Source: Saprospiraceae bacterium
Lineage (GTDB): Bacteria; Bacteroidota; Bacteroidia; Chitinophagales; Saprospiraceae
DNA length: 40,031 nucleotides
Direction of reading: 5' to 3'
Assembly: GCA_030728245.1 (NCBI GenBank)
Contig: JANQZX010000029.1
Location: 1 to 40,031, forward strand
In this document: positions 25,101-32,477 of the stretch, piece by piece
How the letters are laid out: the number at the start of each line of letters is the position of its first letter
Position numbering within the stretch: position 1 is the stretch's first letter
Translations under genes and position numbers: made by a program
The notes under the pieces: model-generated
What the model was told of the DNA's origin: nothing
Seen by the model: only the letters and a program-made list of their open reading frames with translations
Database searches by the model: none

Positions 25101-25589
25101 TTGTCATCATCATCAAATGGTCTTTCCCTTTATGATGAAACGAAAATGCCGAATATCCTTGGTTGGAAGTTCGGCATTGTCGTTTCTGAATGGAACAGTG
25201 GTATCATGGAGAATCTACTCGTCGGATGTAAAGATACCCTCATTCGTCATGGGGCTAATATTAACGATATAATTACATATCAGGTTCCTGGCTCCTTTGA
25301 ATTACCTGTCGGCGCAAAAATTCTAGCGAATAAAATTCAAGTGGATGCTATTATTTGTCTGGGTTGTCTCATTAAAGGAGATACTGCGCATGATGAATAT
25401 ATCGCAAGTGCGGTGGCTAATGGTCTCACTCAAATAGGGGTTATGTTTGATATCCCTTGTATATTTGGTGTTCTAACCGTTCTTAATGAACAACAGGCCA
25501 TTGATCGGTCAGGTGGAAAGTATGGAAATAAAGGCGTAGAAGCAGCAGTTACTGCCATAAGAATGGCGGCATTGAAAAGATTGCTTTAA
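25101..25589 (+). CDS. ribH: 6,7-dimethyl-8-ribityllumazine synthase
   Basis: 162 residues starting with TTG at 25101. The only nearby ATG (25146) would cut off LSLYDETKMP, a stretch resembling the conserved lead-in of Bacteroidota RibH, so TTG is preferred. Motifs: KFGIVVSEWNSGIMENLL, the substrate-binding VPGSFELPVGAK, and CLGCLIKGDTAHDEYIASAV with the catalytic His, then PCIFGVLTVLNEQQAIDRSGG. It condenses 5-amino-6-ribitylamino-uracil with dihydroxybutanone phosphate in riboflavin synthesis. No FMN riboswitch is visible. It sits between the TPR gene and an MBL-fold hydrolase with one base between stop and next start. Confidence 0.94.
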   Translation: MSSSSNGLSLYDETKMPNILGWKFGIVVSEWNSGIMENLLVGCKDTLIRHGANINDIITYQVPGSFELPVGAKILANKIQVDAIICLGCLIKGDTAHDEYIASAVANGLTQIGVMFDIPCIFGVLTVLNEQQAIDRSGGKYGNKGVEAAVTAIRMAALKRLL

Positions 25590-25590
25590 G

Positions 25591-26427
25591 ATGAAACTTC
25601 ACCTGATTGATACGGGTACCTTTAAACTCGATGGTGGTGCCATGTTTGGTGTCGTTCCTAAAGTTTTGTGGCAAAAATTAATTCCTCCTGATGATGCTAA
25701 CAGGATCGAGTTGGGAATGAGGTGTCTGCTTATTGAATCTGAAGATCGATTAATTTTAGTCGATACGGGTATAGGTAATAAAAATCATGATCAGTTCATT
25801 AAATATTTTTCTCCTAAGGACACTCATCTTCTCGTTGATAATTTAAAACAAAAGGGTTTTTCTGCATCTGATATTACTGATGTGATTTTAACCCATCTTC
25901 ATTTTGATCACGCAGGAGGAGCCGTTAGTTTAAACGAGGATACTCTACTTTATCCCACTTTTCCAAAAGCAACTTATTGGTCAAATGAAATCCAGTGGGA
26001 AAGTGCAGTACATCCCAATATAAAGGAAGCACCCTCTTTTATTAAGGATAATTTTATTCCGCTACAAACATCCGGACAATTGAAATTTATTCCAAATACT
26101 GATTCTGATTACCCATTTATCGACGGTTTGAATATTAGATTTGTTTATGGGCACACATTGGGTATGATGTTACCCATTTTAAATATAGAAAATCAAACAT
26201 TTGTTTATTGTGCTGACCTTATTCCTACCATTCATCATTTGTCGCTATCTTATATCATTGCTTATGATATTCAACCACTTGAAACTATAAAAGAAAGAAG
26301 TACATTGATAGATGAAGCATTAAATAATGATTATGTTCTTATCCTTGAACATGATGTAGAGCATACCTGTATTAAATTAATGAAAAATGATAATGGAAAA
26401 ATTCAAGCAATACCCTATTTTTTTTAA
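25591..26427 (+). CDS. MBL-fold metallo-hydrolase
   Basis: 278 residues. The metallo-beta-lactamase core has LILVDTGIGNK, the metal motif THLHFDHAGG (His102, His104, Asp106, His107), GHTLGMMLPIL (third ligand His), FVYCADLIPT (bridging Asp) and a C-terminal LILEHDVEHT. It is the quorum-quenching lactonase/AttM-like subgroup in overall plan, but substrates of such proteins vary widely. The hydrophobic start MKLHLIDTGTFKLDGGAMFG shows no signal peptide. It begins one base after the ribH stop and is thus the last gene of the TPR-ribH operon, suggesting a housekeeping rather than accessory role. Confidence 0.87.
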   Translation: MKLHLIDTGTFKLDGGAMFGVVPKVLWQKLIPPDDANRIELGMRCLLIESEDRLILVDTGIGNKNHDQFIKYFSPKDTHLLVDNLKQKGFSASDITDVILTHLHFDHAGGAVSLNEDTLLYPTFPKATYWSNEIQWESAVHPNIKEAPSFIKDNFIPLQTSGQLKFIPNTDSDYPFIDGLNIRFVYGHTLGMMLPILNIENQTFVYCADLIPTIHHLSLSYIIAYDIQPLETIKERSTLIDEALNNDYVLILEHDVEHTCIKLMKNDNGKIQAIPYFF

Positions 26428-26475
26428 TATATTGTAACAAGATAATTAGTTCAGTCTATTTTATAATACTTTACC

Positions 26476-28317
26476 ATGAAAAAATACTTTTTCCTCTTTT
26501 TGTTTTTTTTTGGAGTCCATTTGCAGTTAAATGCTTCAAATCCCGCGCTTACAATTGATCATATTGAACCTTCCTTTTGGTGGGCAGGCATGAAAAACAG
26601 GGACTTACAGATTATGGTTCATGCTAAAGATATTGCTTATTTAAGACCAAAAATTAGTACATCGGGTATAAGATTGGTTAATGTGATTCAGACGTCCAAT
26701 AGAAATTATCTTTTTTTGAATTTGGAAATTCAACCTACTGTAAAGCCTCAAACTTTTGCCATTGATTTTTTGAAGGATGAAAAAGTAGTCTTTTCTCACC
26801 CTTATACCCTTAAAGAAAGGAAAGAGAATTCCGCAGCGCGGCACGGCTTTTCAACGGCAGATGTCCTTTATCTGATTACGCCAGATCGCTTTGCCAATGG
26901 GGATTCAAGTAATGATAATCACCCAGAAATGAGGGAAAAATTAAACAGATCATTTAAAGGGGGACGCCATGGAGGCGATATTGCTGGTATTATTAAAAAT
27001 TTGGATTATATTAAATCCACCGGGTTTTCAGCCATTTGGCTCAATCCTGTTCTGGAAAATAATCAGACTGAATATTCCTATCACGGTTACTCCATTACTG
27101 ATTTTTTTAAAGTAGATCCTCGCTTTGGTTCGAATGATTCTTACCTTGATTTAGTAAAAAATTGTCATGAAAAAGGATTGAAGGTCATTATGGATATGAT
27201 CGTTAATCATTGTGGTTCTTTTCATTGGTGGATGAATGATTTACCTGATACAGATTGGATTAATTTCGATAATAAGTTTGTTAATACCACTCATCAAAAA
27301 CCTGTTATCCAAGATGTTCACGCAAGTGAATACGATAAAAAAATGTTTACAGACGGTTGGTTTGTGGAAACCATGCCTGACTTAAATCAAAAAAATAAAT
27401 TACTGGCAACATATTTAATACAAAATGCCATTTGGTGGATTGAATATGCTGATATTGATGGCATTAGAATGGATACATATCCTTATCCTGATAAAGATTT
27501 TATGAGTGACTGGACATGTGCTGTAATGTCTGAGTATCCTGGTTTTAATATAGTAGGGGAGGAATGGTCTGAAAATCCAGCCATTGTTGCTCATTGGTTA
27601 AAAGGAAAGGTGAATCAAAATGGTTATACATCCTGTTTGCCTGGTGCCATGGATTTTCCCATTCAAGGTGCATTAAGGAAATCATTAACCAATAATAATT
27701 GGTATCCTCTATATGAGACGTTGACTATGGATTTTTTGTATCCTGATGCAAATAGTTTAGTGGTTTTTCCTGATAATCATGATATGAGCAGGCTTTACTC
27801 CCAGGTGAATGAAAATCTGGATCTGTTTAACCTTGGTCTCACTTATATGCTAACCACCCGAGGTACCCCCCAAATCTATTATGGAACAGAAATTCTGATG
27901 TCAAATCCTGGGACAGATGATCATGGAATCATTAGAAGTGATTTTCCAGGTGGTTGGCAAGGAGATCAAAAAAATGGATTTTCAAATGTGGGTCTTTCAT
28001 CTAAACAGATTGAAACAAAAAACCATATTCAAAAATTACTTAAATGGCGTGAAAATAAGGGGGTGATTCACCATGGAAAAATGATGCATTTTGTCCCTGA
28101 AAATAATATTTATGTATATTTCAGGTATGACAATGATGAAAAGGTTATGGTTGTCCTTAGTCTGAATAAAAAGGATGTTTCTTTGGATTTAAAAAGATTT
28201 AAAGAGTTGCTACCCAATTCATTTAGTGCGACTGAAATTATATCAGGTACAAATATGGATTTATCGGATTCCTTAATTGTACCTGCGTATAAATCTTTGA
28301 TTATATCACTGAAATAG
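26476..28317 (+). CDS. Secreted GH13 alpha-amylase / neopullulanase-type enzyme
   Basis: 613 residues. Signal peptide 1-20, then an N-terminal Ig-like domain of about 95 residues (EPSFWWAGMKNRDLQIMVHA) as in cyclomaltodextrinase-type enzymes, the catalytic barrel, and a C-terminal beta domain (VMVVLSLNKKDVSLDL). GH13 regions: I DMIVNH (240-245), II GIRMDTY with nucleophile Asp333, III NIVGEEW with Glu362, IV FPDNHD with Asp436. It hydrolyses alpha-1,4 (and perhaps 1,6) glucans in the periplasm, as SusA does. No SusC/SusD pair is present; a sugar-type MFS transporter lies 5 kb downstream. It converges on the DUF3299-like gene with a 7-bp gap. Confidence 0.92.
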   Translation: MKKYFFLFLFFFGVHLQLNASNPALTIDHIEPSFWWAGMKNRDLQIMVHAKDIAYLRPKISTSGIRLVNVIQTSNRNYLFLNLEIQPTVKPQTFAIDFLKDEKVVFSHPYTLKERKENSAARHGFSTADVLYLITPDRFANGDSSNDNHPEMREKLNRSFKGGRHGGDIAGIIKNLDYIKSTGFSAIWLNPVLENNQTEYSYHGYSITDFFKVDPRFGSNDSYLDLVKNCHEKGLKVIMDMIVNHCGSFHWWMNDLPDTDWINFDNKFVNTTHQKPVIQDVHASEYDKKMFTDGWFVETMPDLNQKNKLLATYLIQNAIWWIEYADIDGIRMDTYPYPDKDFMSDWTCAVMSEYPGFNIVGEEWSENPAIVAHWLKGKVNQNGYTSCLPGAMDFPIQGALRKSLTNNNWYPLYETLTMDFLYPDANSLVVFPDNHDMSRLYSQVNENLDLFNLGLTYMLTTRGTPQIYYGTEILMSNPGTDDHGIIRSDFPGGWQGDQKNGFSNVGLSSKQIETKNHIQKLLKWRENKGVIHHGKMMHFVPENNIYVYFRYDNDEKVMVVLSLNKKDVSLDLKRFKELLPNSFSATEIISGTNMDLSDSLIVPAYKSLIISLK

Positions 28318-28324
28318 CGTTTAA

Positions 28325-28789
28325 TCAAGGGGTACTTACTTCTACCGCATCTTTTAGGATGTATATGAAATGCATTACATCTTTGGTGTTTAGTGTAAGT
28401 ACTCCTTGAAAGGTTTTTACATCATCTGTGTTATATCTTTTAGAAAATCCTTTTTTCATTTCAAGTTCAACAATAGTTTCTGAACCGGAACCTCCGCAGA
28501 AAAAACACATGGCCATAGGGACTTTAGAAATGACATATAAGTTTTTTGTTGCGTCAACAGGTATTACATAACCTTTAATTTTGACCTTTTTGTTTTTATA
28601 AGAATTTGGAATCGCACCAAATCTTGGCACCATAAATTTGGATTGGTGTTCCTCAAACCACACTAAATCAAAGTTAACATCGGATAATATTTCCCAGCTC
28701 AACAAAGATTGCGCCTTTAGGTCAGGGAGCATAGCCAGAGATAACCCAATGACTAAGTAAATCACAATAGTATTAATCCTCACTTTCAT
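28325..28789 (-). CDS. Secreted DUF3299-like protein with CFFCG motif
   Basis: 154 residues with a signal peptide ending KAQ. The mature part reads FGAIPNSYKNKKVKIKGYVIPVD, then YVISKVPMAMCFFCGGSGSETIVEL, and a C-terminal strand region (VLTLNTKDVMHFIYILKDA). The segment 'v.ikGyviPvd ... p....c' resembles DUF3299, a small OB-like secreted domain found in zinc-regulated operons of gammaproteobacteria. The CFFCG cysteines could bind a metal. It is divergent from a COG0523 GTPase with an operator-like palindrome between them, which supports a role in metal homeostasis. The family match is from motif memory and is moderate; function is inferred from context. Confidence 0.6.
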   Translation of the reverse strand: MKVRINTIVIYLVIGLSLAMLPDLKAQSLLSWEILSDVNFDLVWFEEHQSKFMVPRFGAIPNSYKNKKVKIKGYVIPVDATKNLYVISKVPMAMCFFCGGSGSETIVELEMKKGFSKRYNTDDVKTFQGVLTLNTKDVMHFIYILKDAVEVSTP

Positions 28790-28801
28790 TTCTTTTTCTT
28801 A

Positions 28802-28809
28802 CAAATATA
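28802..28809 (-). promoter_or_regulatory. -7 box of the DUF3299-like gene
   Basis: On the reverse strand this is TATATTTG, exact to TAnnTTTG, 13 bp before the gene's ATG at 28789. A TTTC on the reverse strand at 28832-28835 is the best -33 candidate (22-nt spacer). Confidence 0.55.
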
Positions 28810-28839
28810 AGATAATAAAATTTTTATTTATGAAACATT

Positions 28840-28869
28840 GTTGCATTTAAGGTATTAAATGTACCTTTG
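28840..28869 (+). promoter_or_regulatory. COG0523-GTPase promoter with palindromic operator in its spacer
   Basis: GTTG (28840-28843) and TACCTTTG (28862-28869, exact -7) are separated by 18 nt that form a perfect inverted repeat: CATTTAA (28844-28850), GGTA, TTAAATG (28855-28861). A dimeric repressor bound here would cover the RNA polymerase site. The neighbouring genes suggest a metal sensor such as Zur, but the sequence differs from the well-known gammaproteobacterial Zur box, so this is a proposal. ATTG at 28837-28840 is an alternative -33 (21-nt spacer). Confidence 0.55.
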
Positions 28870-28891
28870 AAGTTTAACTAAATCTGCAATA

Positions 28892-29980
28892 ATGAAAAAC
28901 TTTAAAAAATTACCTGTTACTGTTTTAAGTGGATTTTTAGGATCTGGTAAAACAACACTATTGAATCACATTTTAAACAATAAAGAAGGGCTGAAGGTAG
29001 CTGTTATTGTAAATGATATGAGTGAAGTCAATGTAGATGCAAGATTAATTGCTGAAGGAACTACTCTTTCAAGAACAGATGAAAAGTTAGTGGAAATGAG
29101 TAATGGCTGTATATGTTGTACTTTGAGGGAGGATTTGATTGAAGAGGTGGCTCGTTTAGCGAATGAAAATAGGTTTGATTATTTGCTTATTGAAAGTACG
29201 GGTATTTCTGAACCCCTTCCTGTAGCTCAAACTTTCTTTTTTGACAGCGATGAACTCCCTTTGAATCTATCGGATGTGAGTACATTAGATACCTTGGTCA
29301 CTGTAGTGGATGCATTTAATTTTACATTAGATTACCATAGTTTTGATACTATTGCAGATAGAAATTTAAATGAAATGGATGGGGATAACAGAACTATAGT
29401 AGATTTGTTAACGGATCAAATAGAATTTGCTAATGTTATTTTACTAAATAAGGTAGATTTGGTTGAGAAGGATAGAGTGAATGAAATTGAATCTATTTTA
29501 AGAAATCTTAATCCTGGTGCCAGGGTTTTTAAAACCCAAAATAGTCAAATTGATCTTAAGGAAATTCTAAATACAAGCTTATTTGATTTTGAAAAAACAA
29601 GTCAATCTGCCCAATGGAAAAATGAACTTGAAAATGAACATACCCCTGAGACAGAAGAATATGGAATTAAATCATTTGTTTTTAGAGATAAAAGGCCATT
29701 TCATCCAAATAGATTGTTTGATTTTTTAAATAATTCATGGGATTCTCGTATTTTTCGGTCTAAAGGTTTATTTTGGTTAGCTTCCAATAAAAATGACGCG
29801 GTTAACTGGAACCAGGCAGGTGCTTCTATGAAAGTTGAAAAGGCTGGCTTGTGGTGGGATAGCATGACCTATCATGAAAGGATTCAATACGCTGATTTTG
29901 TTGATAATCAAAAACAGATTGAAAAAAATTGGGATGCACAGTGGGGGGATAGAAAAAGTGAAATTGTAATTATTGGTTAA
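28892..29980 (+). CDS. COG0523 (ZigA-like) metallochaperone GTPase, C-terminally truncated by an in-frame stop
   Basis: 362 residues. Walker A GFLGSGKT (14-21), metal-binding CICC (73-76) in [13 protein letters not shown], Walker B region [11 protein letters not shown], the guanine-specificity motif NKVD, and the CobW C-terminal domain with [19 protein letters not shown] and GLFWLASNK. This length and the long C-domain fit the ZigA/ZagA zinc-chaperone subgroup. The reading frame stops at TAA 29978-29980 right after [12 protein letters not shown], where relatives continue for about 20-25 residues to a CLL... tail. Beyond the stop the same frame reads QIDEQKITAELNNCLL, a good match to that tail. 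The protein is thus shortened or made by readthrough. Confidence 0.88.
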   Translation: MKNFKKLPVTVLSGFLGSGKTTLLNHILNNKEGLKVAVIVNDMSEVNVDARLIAEGTTLSRTDEKLVEMSNGCICCTLREDLIEEVARLANENRFDYLLIESTGISEPLPVAQTFFFDSDELPLNLSDVSTLDTLVTVVDAFNFTLDYHSFDTIADRNLNEMDGDNRTIVDLLTDQIEFANVILLNKVDLVEKDRVNEIESILRNLNPGARVFKTQNSQIDLKEILNTSLFDFEKTSQSAQWKNELENEHTPETEEYGIKSFVFRDKRPFHPNRLFDFLNNSWDSRIFRSKGLFWLASNKNDAVNWNQAGASMKVEKAGLWWDSMTYHERIQYADFVDNQKQIEKNWDAQWGDRKSEIVIIG

Positions 29981-30091
29981 CAAATTGATGAGCAAAAAAT
30001 AACGGCAGAATTAAATAATTGCCTCCTTAATTCACACGAAATTGAAATGTATAAAAATGGACATATTTTCACAAATGTTTTTAAGATTTAA
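29981..30091 (+). pseudogene. Detached in-frame C-terminal tail of the COG0523 GTPase
   Basis: Directly after the TAA at 29978 the same frame stays open for 36 codons to a TAA at 30089-30091. It begins QIDEQKITAELNNCLLNSHE, which fits the conserved final segment of ZigA-like GTPases (IG..(M)(D/N)E..I...L..CL....E) without a gap, the stop taking the place of a single residue. The last 15 or so codons overlap the start of the TonB receptor gene in another frame. Best explained by a nonsense mutation, by readthrough of TAA-CAA, or by a sequencing error. Confidence 0.6.
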
Positions 30092-32474
30092 ATTCGTCTG
30101 GTTTTCAGTCCTTTTTCTGTTCTTATATTTTGGTGTTGTTGGTCAGAATAATAAGTTATCTGGTCGGGTTACCTCTAATGGAACCCCTTTAATTGGGGCT
30201 TCTGTTGCTATGGAAAACAGTAGTTTAGGCACCATTACTGATTTGGATGGTCAATTTGTTTTAGCTGATATTCCAAAAGGCGAACATACTTTCAATATAT
30301 CTTATGTTGGTTATAAATCTATTTCATCTACATTGATTTTTCAAATGGATGAGATAAAAAAGATGGATTTTAACCTTGATGAGGACATTCTGGGTTTAGA
30401 GGCTGTCGTTGTGACAGCCACCCGAAATGCAATTCCCGCCTTTCTTTCACCCATTATAGTTAATCGGCTGGATGATCGCATCTTTGATAGGACTCAATCA
30501 ATTAGTTTAGCAGAAGGACTTCATTTTTCTCCAGGTTTGCGTATTGAAAATAATTGTCAGAATTGTGGTTTTACCCAGTTGAGGATGAATGGTTTGGAGG
30601 GACCATACACTCAGATTTTAATAAATAGCAGACCGGTTTTTTCTGCCTTAGCGGGTGTTTATGGTTTAGAAATGATTCCAACCAACATGGTGGAAAGGGT
30701 TGAAATTGTGAGAGGTGGTGGATCAGCGCTGTATGGTGGAAATGCGATAGCTGGAACGGTAAACATCATTACAAAAGATCCGCTGTTCAATCATTTTGAG
30801 TATAATTCTAATTTAGCCATCACAAACTTTGAAAATGCAGATAAATCTTTATCTATCAATGGTTCTCTCGTTTCAGACCAGCTAGATAGAGGCATTACTT
30901 TTTTTGGTTTTAATAGGTCAAGAAATCCCTGGGACGCCAATGGAGATGGGTTATCTGAAATGACAAAACTAAATAATCTTACGCTTGGTGCTGATGCGTA
31001 TTGGAAACCGTCGGAAAGAAGTAGGTTGAGTTGGAATTTACTTTTCATGAAAGAGTTTAGAAGAGGTGGTGGAGATTTTGATGTTCAGCCACACCAGGCT
31101 TCTTTGGCAGAACAGCTTGATCATGATATAAACGGTGGGGGTATTTCTTATGAATATTATTCCAAGGATAATTCAAGGAAAATTTCAGTATATAGTTCAT
31201 TGCAACAAACCAACAGAGGTAGTTACTATGGTTCTGGAGGAAGTATTCTGACGACTGGAAGAAATGTTGGTTTGCCTCAGTTGCAGGCTATCAATGCTTA
31301 TGGTGTATCAAAGGATATGGCTTTGGCTGCCGGATGGCAAATTTCAGCTGAACTGGATGGTGGATTTTCATTGACCGCTGGAAATGAGTGGGTTCATAAT
31401 AAGGTTTCAGATAGAATGCCGGGGTATAACAGAAGTATCAATCAAACGGTCAATACTTTTGGTACCTATGCACAGTTACAGTGGAAGCCAGCAGATTCAT
31501 GGACTTTTCTTGCAGGAGGTCGCTTAGACCCTTTAAGCATTGATGGAATTTATTTGTTGGATAATTATGATTTCAGCCAGATTAAAAGAATGGCACCTTT
31601 CGTACCACGTTTTAGTGTGTTAAAAAATATAAATAGCAGTTTAAAATTAAGAGTTTCTTATTCACAGGGTTACAGGGCACCTCAAGCGTTTAATGAAGAC
31701 TTGCATATTGAAACTGTGGGAGGTGCCGCATTATTTACCCAGCTCGATCAGGATTTAAAAACGGAAACTTCTCGTTCCTGGAACGCCTCTATCGACTATA
31801 ATTGGAGAAAAGGCTCCGCTGAAGGTAATTTTATTGTGGATGGATTTCATATTACACTATCAGATCCGTTTATTTTGAGTGATCAGATAGAATTGCCAAA
31901 TGGTATTGGGGTGGTTACAAAAAGAAATGGTTCAGGAGCAAGGGTTTTTGGATTAAATTTTGAGTCCAATATAGCCATTACCAGGAAATGGATTATTCAA
32001 GGGGGAGCCACAGTTCAACGGGCTTTGTATGACGAAAGGGAAATAATCTGGTCTCCTGGTATTGTTACCGAAAGTAATAAAGATAGTGTTGTGTCAACCG
32101 ACCGACTCTTAAGAACCCCAAATGTTTATGGGTTCTTAAGCATGGACTGGCGTCCAGTTCATGAATGGAGCTTCTCACTATCAAGTGTTTATACGGGGTC
32201 TATGCAGGTAAAACACATAATTGATGTCGATAATGAGTTTCCTGTATGGGTAAATACCAGATCATTTTTAGAGGTAAACTTTAAAATGAGCAAAGAATGG
32301 CACCTCCATAAGACGATGCCTTTAACTTTATCAATGGGCATTCAAAATATTTTCAATGCTTATCAGAAGGATTTTGATAGAGGAGTACAAAGAGATGCGG
32401 GTTATATTTATGGACCTTCCAGACCAAGGACTATATTTTTTGGTATTTCATTCGCTCCTTTTAAGCCGGAATAA
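30057..32474 (+). CDS. TonB-dependent outer-membrane receptor, likely metal or metallophore
   Basis: About 805 residues from the ATG at 30057 (a TTG at 30042 and an ATG at 30075 are alternatives). Signal peptide ending VVGQ, a carboxypeptidase-regulatory-like domain (GRVTSNGTPLIGASVAMENS to YVGYKS), plug domain from VVVTATRN through MVERVEIVRGGGSALYGGN and AGTVNIITKDP, then a 22-strand-type barrel ending in FFGISFAPFKPE. The plug contains ENNCQNCGFTQLRMNGLEG, with Cys167 and Cys170 as a CxxC. No SusD partner is present, so this is not a SusC pair; it resembles the CirA/FepA-like class for siderophores or metals. It lies 76 bp after the shortened GTPase, probably in one operon. Confidence 0.88.
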   Translation: MDIFSQMFLRFKFVWFSVLFLFLYFGVVGQNNKLSGRVTSNGTPLIGASVAMENSSLGTITDLDGQFVLADIPKGEHTFNISYVGYKSISSTLIFQMDEIKKMDFNLDEDILGLEAVVVTATRNAIPAFLSPIIVNRLDDRIFDRTQSISLAEGLHFSPGLRIENNCQNCGFTQLRMNGLEGPYTQILINSRPVFSALAGVYGLEMIPTNMVERVEIVRGGGSALYGGNAIAGTVNIITKDPLFNHFEYNSNLAITNFENADKSLSINGSLVSDQLDRGITFFGFNRSRNPWDANGDGLSEMTKLNNLTLGADAYWKPSERSRLSWNLLFMKEFRRGGGDFDVQPHQASLAEQLDHDINGGGISYEYYSKDNSRKISVYSSLQQTNRGSYYGSGGSILTTGRNVGLPQLQAINAYGVSKDMALAAGWQISAELDGGFSLTAGNEWVHNKVSDRMPGYNRSINQTVNTFGTYAQLQWKPADSWTFLAGGRLDPLSIDGIYLLDNYDFSQIKRMAPFVPRFSVLKNINSSLKLRVSYSQGYRAPQAFNEDLHIETVGGAALFTQLDQDLKTETSRSWNASIDYNWRKGSAEGNFIVDGFHITLSDPFILSDQIELPNGIGVVTKRNGSGARVFGLNFESNIAITRKWIIQGGATVQRALYDEREIIWSPGIVTESNKDSVVSTDRLLRTPNVYGFLSMDWRPVHEWSFSLSSVYTGSMQVKHIIDVDNEFPVWVNTRSFLEVNFKMSKEWHLHKTMPLTLSMGIQNIFNAYQKDFDRGVQRDAGYIYGPSRPRTIFFGISFAPFKPE

Positions 32475-32477
32475 TAT

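Noticed and set aside
25040-25130. FMN riboswitch before ribH
   Set aside because: The gene lies 6 bp behind another coding region and there is no room for the conserved RFN fold.
25146-25589. ribH starting at the ATG
   Set aside because: It would remove the conserved-looking LSLYDETKMP segment and leave a 51-bp gap in an otherwise tight operon.
28844-28861. Naming the palindrome a Zur box
   Set aside because: The sequence does not match the gammaproteobacterial Zur consensus, and I have no Bacteroidota consensus to compare it with; it is reported only as an operator-like palindrome.
29970-29990. Frameshift as the cause of the early stop in the COG0523 GTPase
   Set aside because: The tail continues in the same frame on both sides of the TAA, so a single-codon nonsense change is enough and no indel is needed.
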